Below are positions 1 to 5,050 of a DNA stretch of 8,635 nucleotides, one piece after another (position 1 is the first letter of the stretch; each line of letters opens with the position of its first letter). The notes under the pieces are model-generated. The model was not told the origin of the DNA and did no database searches. It saw nothing but the letters and a program-made list of their open reading frames with translations. Source of the DNA: DATADF01 sp046263155 (GTDB lineage Bacteria > Actinomycetota > CADDZG01 > WHSQ01); NCBI GenBank assembly GCA_046263155.1, contig JBHELF010000128.1:1-8635 (forward strand), written 5' to 3'. A program made the position numbers and the translations under genes.

Positions 1-968
1 CGGGCGACGACACGATCATCGTGAACGTGAATTCGCCGGCCGGCAATCAGCAGGCGATCGAAGTTCACGGCCGCTGCGGGCGGGACCGCTTTATCGTCAA
101 CCCAATCCGGGGCGGGGGCAACGTCAACTTGATCCTCAAAGGCGAGTGCGACGACGACACGTTCTCGTTGCCGGTCGTGGTGCCGCCGGGAGTTGCCGCT
201 TTCATCGATGGTGGAGAGGGCAACGACTTCGTCTCCGCGCAGGGCCAGGACTCACAGGCCGGCCCGTCGCTCAACCCGCGGGGGGCGGTCGAGCCCGGGC
301 TTCCGGGTTCGGGCGGTTACACCATCGACGGTGCCGGCGGCGACGACGAGGTCATAGCCAGCGCGGGTGCCGATCTCGTGTTCGGTGGCGAGGGCACCGA
401 CGTCCTGGACGGATCCGCGGGCGACGACGATATAGATGGCGGCGCTGGGGCCAACAACTCCATCACGGGCGGGTTCGGCCAAGACACGATTCGCTCGAAG
501 GGAATCGAAGATCGAGGCGTCGGCGGGGAGGGCAACGACACCATTCGCTCCAAAGGTGTCGAGGGTCGCATGGTCGGTGGCGAAGGGAGCGACACGATCC
601 GATCCAAAGGGGTCGAGGGCCGCATGGTGGGAGGGGATGGCGACGACACGATCCGCTCGAAGGGAGTCGGAGACCGCCTCATCGGCGGCAGCGGCAACGA
701 CACGATCCGTTCGAAAGGTATTGCGGGGCGTATCTCCGCGGGCGGCGGCGACGACTTCATCGAGGGAAGCGATCGGGATGACCTCGTATTCGGCGGTTCC
801 GGCAACGACACGATCAGTCTGCTCGGGGGCAACGATGAGGCCTACGGCGGATCGGGAAACGACGTGATCGACGGCGGTCCAGGACACGATACGTTGGATG
901 GTGGCCCCGACAGGGACACATGTTTCGCAGGCCGCGGGCGCGATGAGCTTCGCAATTGCGAGGCTTAG
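1..968 (+). CDS. RTX-type calcium-binding repeat protein, C-terminal part (5' truncated)
   Basis: The reading frame is open from the window edge (first full codon at position 3) and reads GDDTII at once, which is itself a repeat end, so the gene begins upstream; the first internal ATG at 21 is not the true start. The visible ~322 residues are rich in Gly and Asp, with many nonapeptides of the GGxGxDxUx type (GGEGND, GGSGND, GGPGHD) that form Ca2+-binding parallel beta-rolls in RTX proteins. From position 468 the pattern settles into 18-residue units, five of them with the shared core DTIRSKG. The protein ends with a Cys pair (DTCFAGRGRDELRNCEA), a termination style I associate with calcium-binding proteins of Actinomycetota. 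Such proteins are normally secreted or surface-exposed, the repeats folding on meeting extracellular calcium. No enzymatic domain is visible in this part; any effector domain and signal peptide would lie upstream. Family assignment is firm, function unknown. Confidence 0.85.
   Translation, partial: GDDTIIVNVNSPAGNQQAIEVHGRCGRDRFIVNPIRGGGNVNLILKGECDDDTFSLPVVVPPGVAAFIDGGEGNDFVSAQGQDSQAGPSLNPRGAVEPGLPGSGGYTIDGAGGDDEVIASAGADLVFGGEGTDVLDGSAGDDDIDGGAGANNSITGGFGQDTIRSKGIEDRGVGGEGNDTIRSKGVEGRMVGGEGSDTIRSKGVEGRMVGGDGDDTIRSKGVGDRLIGGSGNDTIRSKGIAGRISAGGGDDFIEGSDRDDLVFGGSGNDTISLLGGNDEAYGGSGNDVIDGGPGHDTLDGGPDRDTCFAGRGRDELRNCEA
468..899 (+). repeat. Eight tandem 54-bp units (18 residues each) inside the RTX gene
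   Basis: Units start at 468, 522, 576, 630, 684, 738, 792 and 846. The first five carry the core DTIRSKG followed by a variable five to six residues (IEDRGV, VEGRMV, VEGRMV, VGDRLI, IAGRIS). The last three revert to ordinary paired RTX nonapeptides. In units 1-5 only the first nonapeptide (GGxGxDTIR) keeps the calcium-binding signature; the second is replaced by SKGxxxRxx, lacking the GG and the Asp. Units 2 and 3 differ at 11 of 54 bases but at only one residue (Asn to Ser). Confidence 0.9.
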
Positions 969-996
969 AGACGCCACTTCTCTGCCCATCCGGCTG

Positions 997-1926
997 ATGG
1001 CCACGCAGCGGGTGGTTGCTATCGAGCCGGTCTCGTACGATGCGTTGCACGAAGCTGTCGTGGGGGCCGGGGGAGTCCTTGGCCCGGCGGACTCCGCCGA
1101 CGCTGTGGTCTGGACCAACCCGCGCGATCCCGACGCCTTGAAATTGCTGCTGGAACTGTCGCCGGCCCGTTGGATACAGCTTCCCTTCGCGGGGATTGAA
1201 GATTTCGTGGCGGCGGGTGTAATCGACCCGACTCGGACCTGGACGTGCACCAAAGGCGTCTATGGGCCGGCCTGCGCGGAGCACGCGCTGTGTCTGATGC
1301 TCGCGGCCGCGCGGCTACTGCATGAGCACGTTCGGGCCGACACCTGGCGAACCCCGGGACTGGGCTCACCGGAGCGCTTGCTAAGCGGCGCGACGGTGGT
1401 GATCCTCGGCACGGGCGGCATAGGCGGCTCGTTGATCGAGCTGCTGAAGCCCTTCGATGTGCGGATCATCGCGGTGAACAGATCGGGTAGCGAGGTGACG
1501 GGTGCGGAGCGCACGGTGGGCTCGGACCGTCTTGACGAAGTATTGCCGGAGGCGGATTACGTGGTGTTGGCGCTTGCGCTCACACCGGCCAGCGAGCGCA
1601 TCATCGACGCGAGGAAGCTCGGTCTGATGCGCCGAGATGTATGGCTGATAAACGTGGCCCGCGGCAGGCTGGTGGATACGGATGCCCTGGTTGCAGCACT
1701 TCGCGGGGCGGAGATCGGCGGAGCGGCATTGGACGTGACCGATCCGGAGCCACTGCCCGACGCTCACCCGCTCTGGAAGCTCGACAATGTGATCATCACG
1801 CCTCACATCGCGAACACATGGGACATGGCTCTTCCCGAGCTCACCGCCTTGGTGAGGCGAAACGTCGCTCACTTCGTGAAGGGGGAACGATTGGAGGGGC
1901 TGGTCGAACCCACGCTCGGGTACTGA
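997..1926 (+). CDS. D-isomer specific 2-hydroxyacid dehydrogenase, NAD-binding
   Basis: Likely catalyses NAD(P)H-dependent interconversion of a 2-oxoacid and a D-2-hydroxyacid in the cytoplasm; the substrate cannot be told from sequence. With the ATG at 997 the protein has 309 residues, normal for the family. The Rossmann dinucleotide-binding motif GTGGIGG lies at residues 138-144. The three catalytic positions are in the expected places: Arg222 in NVARGRLVD, Glu251 in DPEPLP and His270 in TPHIAN, with 29 and 19 residues between them. The open frame extends back to an ATG at 898, but that would lie inside the RTX gene, so 997 (28 bases after the RTX stop) is preferred. The Shine-Dalgarno sequence before 997 is poor, so the start is less certain than the identity. 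The following membrane-protein gene begins 17 bases after the stop, suggesting co-transcription. It could be a glyoxylate/hydroxypyruvate reductase-like or phosphoglycerate dehydrogenase-like enzyme; no C-terminal ACT domain is present. Confidence 0.88.
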   Translation: MATQRVVAIEPVSYDALHEAVVGAGGVLGPADSADAVVWTNPRDPDALKLLLELSPARWIQLPFAGIEDFVAAGVIDPTRTWTCTKGVYGPACAEHALCLMLAAARLLHEHVRADTWRTPGLGSPERLLSGATVVILGTGGIGGSLIELLKPFDVRIIAVNRSGSEVTGAERTVGSDRLDEVLPEADYVVLALALTPASERIIDARKLGLMRRDVWLINVARGRLVDTDALVAALRGAEIGGAALDVTDPEPLPDAHPLWKLDNVIITPHIANTWDMALPELTALVRRNVAHFVKGERLEGLVEPTLGY

Positions 1927-1931
1927 GACAT

Positions 1932-1937
1932 GGGAAG
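1932..1937 (+). promoter_or_regulatory. Ribosome binding site for the GTG start at 1944
   Basis: GGGAAG lies 6 bases before GTG 1944. It supports the GTG start of the small membrane protein, which is also the start that places the hydrophobic segment at the N-terminus. Confidence 0.6.
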
Positions 1938-1943
1938 TGAACT

Positions 1944-2558
1944 GTGAGGAAGGTCGTAGTGACGCTGCTTGTTGTGGGCGTGGTGGGGATCGGAGGGGCG
2001 GGAGTCTGGTTTGCCGGCCGATCCGAGCCGGCGAATCCCCGACGGCCGCGCGCGACGCGATCCGTCGTGCCTCCGCGGGTGGGTAGCGCTCAACGGGCGC
2101 CCACAGTGAGGATCGAAAACCTTGCGCTCGGGAAAAGCCGGGCCCGCGTGGCCGCCGCGGTCGCATCGCTGAAAGAGATCGAACTTTGGAGACGGCTGAC
2201 GCGTCACCTCTACATAGTGCGACTCGGGTCCCGGCCGGGCGTCGGCGATGTCCCGGACGATCGCCATCTCGCCGACGCCTATCTGCGCGCGCAGATCGAC
2301 GAGGGGGGCGCCGGGGGGGTGTGCGACATCATGTTCTATCCCCGGGCGCTGAAGGACGACCTCCAGCGGGCGACGGATTACTACTCCCAAGGGCTGGGTG
2401 GGCCGCCGCCCGCGCTCGAGGATTTCTGGGCCGCCATCCTGGCTCACGAGCTCGCCCACTGCCTTCCGTACAAGACCAAAAAGGGGGTGGCGAGGGAGGC
2501 TCCGGAGCCCCTGGCGGAAAGGTGGGAGGCTCGGGTGTTGCGGCGCCTCCAGGGGTGA
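1944..2558 (+). CDS. Small membrane-anchored protein with HExxH zinc-protease motif
   Basis: I do not recognise a named family. The 204-residue product begins with Arg-Lys and then a hydrophobic stretch at about residues 4-25 (VVVTLLVVGVVGIGGAGVWF), a signal anchor or uncleaved signal peptide that would place the rest outside the membrane. A Pro/Arg-rich linker follows to about residue 50. The C-terminal part carries AHELAHCLP, giving H168-E169-x-x-H172, the zinc and catalytic motif of the zincin fold. Glu192 and Glu195 in LAERWEARVL, 20 and 23 residues later, are candidates for the third zinc ligand, resembling the E-x-x-A pattern of gluzincin-like peptidases. The domain is short for a peptidase, so it may be a minimal protease or act on a limited substrate. 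It starts with GTG behind a good ribosome binding site just after the dehydrogenase and is followed by a strong terminator, so it is the last gene of that unit. That it is a metallopeptidase is inference from the motif. Confidence 0.75.
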   Translation: MRKVVVTLLVVGVVGIGGAGVWFAGRSEPANPRRPRATRSVVPPRVGSAQRAPTVRIENLALGKSRARVAAAVASLKEIELWRRLTRHLYIVRLGSRPGVGDVPDDRHLADAYLRAQIDEGGAGGVCDIMFYPRALKDDLQRATDYYSQGLGGPPPALEDFWAAILAHELAHCLPYKTKKGVAREAPEPLAERWEARVLRRLQG

Positions 2559-2575
2559 CCGTGAGTGTACGGAGC

Positions 2576-2607
2576 AAAGGGCCGGCGCCGTCCGGCCCTT
2601 TCGTTTT
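2576..2607 (+). terminator. Rho-independent terminator, shared by convergent genes
   Basis: A perfect 10-bp stem (AAAGGGCCGG at 2576-2585 pairing with CCGGCCCTTT at 2592-2601) encloses a 6-base loop and is followed by CGTTTT. It lies 17 bases after the stop of the plus-strand gene. The minus-strand methyltransferase stop is 6 bases from the other side of the stem, so the hairpin may also serve that transcript, although the T-run on that strand is only the TTT of the stem. Confidence 0.88.
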
Positions 2608-3726
2608 CTAGGGTGTCAAAAAGGCGGGGGCGGTGATTCCCTTCACCGCGGAAAAGACACCGAGTCGTCCTAGACCGCCGGGATCGGAGAGGGCTCCCAG
2701 AGCCTGATTGCGGGAGAGCGCCCTGATGGCGTCCAGGCCTCGACGTTCCGCGAGCGCGGCCTGACGACTTTCTCGGGACGCGTTCAGAAGCGCGCTCGCA
2801 CCGAGCTCCTCTAGCACGATGCGTTGGGGGACGGGTCCCAGGGGCCGCAATCCGAGTGCCGCGCAATCACGGCGCAGGGCTCCCCAATTTACGTGGGCGG
2901 TTATATCTTTTTCGCCGGGACCCTCCAGCGGCCGATCGTCGACCCCGGTATGCGAGTAGCTCATCAGAGTTCCCTGAGGCCGCGCGACTAGATCCTCTTC
3001 CTCGTGGCCGTAGTCGACAAAGATGAGCGCGCCCCGGGAGATCGTTGCCGCCGCCGCCTGGATCAGATCTCGGGCTGCCGGCCGGAGCTCGACGCGGTGA
3101 CCCACAGGGAGATCCGGTCCGATTGCATCAAGCTCGGGCCTCAGTTTCGAGTCGAGCGCGCTGCGTATGAACGCGAGCCTCGAATCGACGAGACCCACGC
3201 GGAGCTCGACGGCCCCCTCAGGGGTTTGCTCAACTAGATGGATCGGAAGGTTGTCGAGGACTTCATTGGCGAATACGCAGCCGCTCGAAGTGGGCTCCAC
3301 TTCCGAGAGGTCCTCGACCCATTCGATCGGGACGTCCGAAAGGTGTGTCCTTTGGCGCGTTCGTAACGTGGCGAGCGGTTCGACGACGACGTATCTGAGA
3401 GCGGATCGGAAGTCCTCCGCCACGCTTCCAAGAACGGCCGAGGCGAAACCCCCCTCGCCGGCTCCCAGCTCTATCAGGTTGAAGCGAGAGGGCCTACCGC
3501 AGGACTCCCAAAGCAATCGGAACCCCCGGGCCCATAACTCTCCGAAAGTCGGATCGAGTTCGGCTGAGGTCAGATAGTGGCCCGCCCACCCGGATCGTGG
3601 GCCGCGCGCGTAGTAACCGTGCTCCGGGTGGTAGAGCGCGAGATGCATGAAGTCGACAAAGGACAGGGGGGAGCGCGCCGCTCGTTCACGTATCAGGCGC
3701 TCGAGGTCCGTGACACCGCGTGCTAT
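2608..3726 (-). CDS. SAM-dependent methyltransferase, MidA/NDUFAF7 family (DUF185)
   Basis: Class I SAM-dependent methyltransferase of the MidA family; the mitochondrial member NDUFAF7 methylates an arginine of a complex I subunit during assembly, while the bacterial target is largely unknown. Numbered from the ATA proposed below, the family marks are LSFVDFMHLALYHPEHGYY (residues 20-38), the SAM-binding ELGAGEG (86-92), NEVLDNLPIH (154-163), VDYGH (about 237-241), and GTLMSY followed by DITAHVNW (about 250-280). The first canonical start is the ATG at 3648, but this cuts into the conserved N-terminal motif. The frame stays open to 3747, and the residues upstream of that ATG (LIRERAARSPLSFVDF) match the family N-terminus. 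No ATG, GTG or TTG occurs there. An ATA at 3726, 4 bases after a perfect AGGAGG and overlapping the TPR gene's stop, is the best candidate, giving 372 residues. Cytoplasmic. It lies directly downstream of the TPR gene and is surely co-transcribed. Identity is firm, start uncertain. Confidence 0.9.
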   Translation of the reverse strand: MARGVTDLERLIRERAARSPLSFVDFMHLALYHPEHGYYARGPRSGWAGHYLTSAELDPTFGELWARGFRLLWESCGRPSRFNLIELGAGEGGFASAVLGSVAEDFRSALRYVVVEPLATLRTRQRTHLSDVPIEWVEDLSEVEPTSSGCVFANEVLDNLPIHLVEQTPEGAVELRVGLVDSRLAFIRSALDSKLRPELDAIGPDLPVGHRVELRPAARDLIQAAAATISRGALIFVDYGHEEEDLVARPQGTLMSYSHTGVDDRPLEGPGEKDITAHVNWGALRRDCAALGLRPLGPVPQRIVLEELGASALLNASRESRQAALAERRGLDAIRALSRNQALGALSDPGGLGRLGVFSAVKGITAPAFLTP

Positions 3727-4046
3727 GGGCCCTCCTCGGCTCGTGCCTTAGGAGCGGCGCGCGGAACGTTGGCCGCCGCTGCCTCCGCTCGCTCTCGCAT
3801 CGTCCGGTACCAATCCTTCTTGTCCTCGTAGGTCTTGACCGCCCCCAGTGCGGACTCCGCCACGCGCATGACCTCGACATGCTCGGAGCGGGAGGAATAG
3901 ATATGGATCAGTCGGTCATAGGGGCCGCCGGCGTCGAATCCCGCAGCGATGATTTCCTCGTACAGCTTGATTGCCGCGTCGAGGTCCCCGAGTTGCTCGA
4001 GGTTCTGTGCCTTGAGAAAGCTGCGTACGAGCTGGACGCTGCTCAT
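3723..4046 (-). CDS. Small TPR-like helical protein
   Basis: The 107-residue product lacks a signal peptide or membrane segment and is predicted mostly helical. Residues about 5-38 (FLKAQNLEQLGDLDAAIKLY and on) match a tetratricopeptide repeat: a helix with Leu/Gly at the usual positions, then G-D-x-x-x-A-I-x-x-Y. A second, weaker helical pair follows (YDRLIHIYSS ... YEDKKDWYRTMRERAEAAA), and the tail is an Ala/Pro/Glu-rich, probably disordered stretch. TPR proteins mediate protein-protein contacts; no partner can be named. The start is the ATG at 4046, preceded by a weak purine-rich GGATCGGG. It is the first gene of the minus-strand unit, divergent from the aldolase, and its TAG stop overlaps the proposed start of the methyltransferase, so the two may work together. 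The existence of the gene is well supported; function unknown. Confidence 0.78.
   Translation of the reverse strand: MSSVQLVRSFLKAQNLEQLGDLDAAIKLYEEIIAAGFDAGGPYDRLIHIYSSRSEHVEVMRVAESALGAVKTYEDKKDWYRTMRERAEAAAANVPRAAPKARAEEGP
3731..3736 (-). promoter_or_regulatory. Perfect Shine-Dalgarno AGGAGG before a non-canonical midA start
   Basis: On the minus strand AGGAGG sits inside the last codons of the TPR gene, with GCCC and then ATA (3726-3724) after it. No ATG, GTG or TTG in the methyltransferase frame follows within 75 bases, so this site points to initiation at ATA or at another unusual codon. Confidence 0.5.
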
Positions 4047-4135
4047 GCCCGATCCGAAAGTTGGGGCTAACCTGTGCTTACTCGCACAATGTAATCACGA
4101 GCAACCCTCGGGCGAGGTTAGGGAAGGAGAACTCC
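4047..4135. promoter_or_regulatory. Divergent intergenic region with candidate promoters and an inverted repeat
   Basis: This 89-bp gap separates the minus-strand TPR-midA unit from the plus-strand aldolase-peptidase-thrS-HIT unit and must hold promoters for both if they are not read from elsewhere. A possible plus-strand promoter is TTGGGG (4061-4066) with CACAAT (4085-4090), 18 bases apart. Its fit to consensus is modest. An imperfect inverted repeat, TTACTCG (4078-4084) and CGAGCAA (4098-4104), with 6 of 7 bases pairing across a 13-base AT-rich spacer, could be an operator. No minus-strand promoter stands out. Confidence 0.35.
4124..4129 (+). promoter_or_regulatory. Strong ribosome binding site deciding the aldolase start
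   Basis: AAGGAG lies 6 bases before the ATG at 4136. It decides in favour of that ATG over the TTG at 4061, which would add 25 residues without family character. Confidence 0.8.
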
Positions 4136-5050
4136 ATGGCCGGCGGCTACACGGGAAAGCTCTACATCTTGGCTTTTGACCACCGCGGTTCTTTCCAGAA
4201 GAAGATGCTCGGCATCAGCGGTACTCCGACACAGGAGCAGGCAGAAACCATTTCCGATGCCAAGAGAGTCATTTTCGAGGGCTTCCTGGAGGCGATCGAC
4301 GGCGGTGCCCCGCGGGACGCTGTAGGTCTTCTCGTTGACGAACAGTTCGGAGGTGACATCGCTCGCCACGCCAAGAAAGAGGAGCTCATGTTTGCCATGC
4401 CCGTGGAGAAAAGCGGGCAGGATGAATTCGATTTCGACTACGGGGATGAATTCGGAAAGCACATCGAGGAGTTCGATCCCACCTTCGTCAAGGTCCTGGT
4501 CCGGTACAACCCCGAAGGGGACCGATCGATGAACGAACGGCAGACGGGACGACTCAAGGAACTTTCCGACTGGCTGCATGCTAACGGGCGAAAGTTCCTG
4601 TTCGAGCTGCTCGTCCCCGCGGAGACGACGCAGCTCGATTCCGTTGGTGGCGATGCCGATCGCTACGACAAAGAGGTGCGGCCCGGGCTGATGCGGCGGG
4701 TGATCCAGGAGCTTCAGGATGCCGGAGTGGAGCCGGACATCTGGAAGATCGAGGGCATCGATCAAAGAGAGGACTGCGAGAAGATCGCAGAGCAAGTTCG
4801 TGGTGGCGGACGGGCCGACGTCGCGTGTGTCGTGCTGGGCCGAGGCGCCGATGAGACAGCCGTCGACCACTGGCTCCGTCAGGGGGCGGACGTGGCCGGC
4901 TACGTCGGTTTTGCCATTGGACGGACGATCTGGTGGGATCCCTTAAAGGCGCATCTCGACGGCAACCTGGGCCGCGATGAGGCCGCGCGTCAGATCGCGG
5001 ACAACTATCGACGTTTTATCGAGGTGTACGAGTCGGCTTCCGTCCAGTAA
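4136..5050 (+). CDS. DUF2090 family class I aldolase (IolC C-terminal domain-like)
   Basis: The 304-residue product resembles the DUF2090 domain, which occurs fused to the kinase IolC of inositol catabolism and is related to the LacD/tagatose-bisphosphate aldolase group. It would cleave or form a phosphorylated keto sugar through a Schiff base. Visible family marks are YILAFDHRGSFQKKM near the N-terminus (about residues 9-23), LLVDEQFGG (about 64-72), VKVLVRYNPEGD, FLFELLVP with its acidic residue, WKIEGID, and GYVGFAIGRTIWWDPL near the C-terminus. Lys204 in WKIEGID is the likely Schiff-base lysine, by analogy with the lysine of LacD-type enzymes. No kinase domain is attached and no other inositol gene is nearby, so the substrate is open. 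It is cytoplasmic, with no signal peptide. It leads a tightly packed plus-strand unit behind a strong ribosome binding site; its TAA stop overlaps a possible ATT start of the peptidase. Family assignment is good; the reaction is inference. Confidence 0.82.
   Translation: MAGGYTGKLYILAFDHRGSFQKKMLGISGTPTQEQAETISDAKRVIFEGFLEAIDGGAPRDAVGLLVDEQFGGDIARHAKKEELMFAMPVEKSGQDEFDFDYGDEFGKHIEEFDPTFVKVLVRYNPEGDRSMNERQTGRLKELSDWLHANGRKFLFELLVPAETTQLDSVGGDADRYDKEVRPGLMRRVIQELQDAGVEPDIWKIEGIDQREDCEKIAEQVRGGGRADVACVVLGRGADETAVDHWLRQGADVAGYVGFAIGRTIWWDPLKAHLDGNLGRDEAARQIADNYRRFIEVYESASVQ

Noticed and set aside
146..781. Plus-strand frame rich in Arg across the repeats
   Set aside because: Shadow of the Gly/Asp codons read one base off; composition is almost only Arg, Gly and His.
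468..899. Regular repeats considered as a CRISPR or other non-coding array
   Set aside because: The 54-bp period is in frame, has no unique spacers, and differences are mostly synonymous, so it is a protein repeat.
898..996. N-terminal extension of the dehydrogenase from ATG 898
   Set aside because: It would overlap the RTX gene by 71 bases and adds 33 residues without family character; ATG 997 gives the usual length.
252..1253. Long open frame on the minus strand (333 codons) across the RTX gene
   Set aside because: It mirrors the repetitive, GC-rich RTX gene and runs into the dehydrogenase; its translation has no family motif, while the plus frame has clear RTX and Rossmann motifs.
1381..2166. 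Minus-strand frame of 261 codons opposite the dehydrogenase
   Set aside because: No recognisable motif, and it covers a gene with intact catalytic residues on the other strand.
4061..4135. TTG start at 4061 for the aldolase
   Set aside because: AAGGAG lies right before ATG 4136, and the extra 25 residues do not look like the family N-terminus.
4118..4870. Minus-strand frame of 250 codons opposite the aldolase
   Set aside because: Shadow frame; no domain motifs and no ribosome binding site, over a well-supported plus-strand gene.
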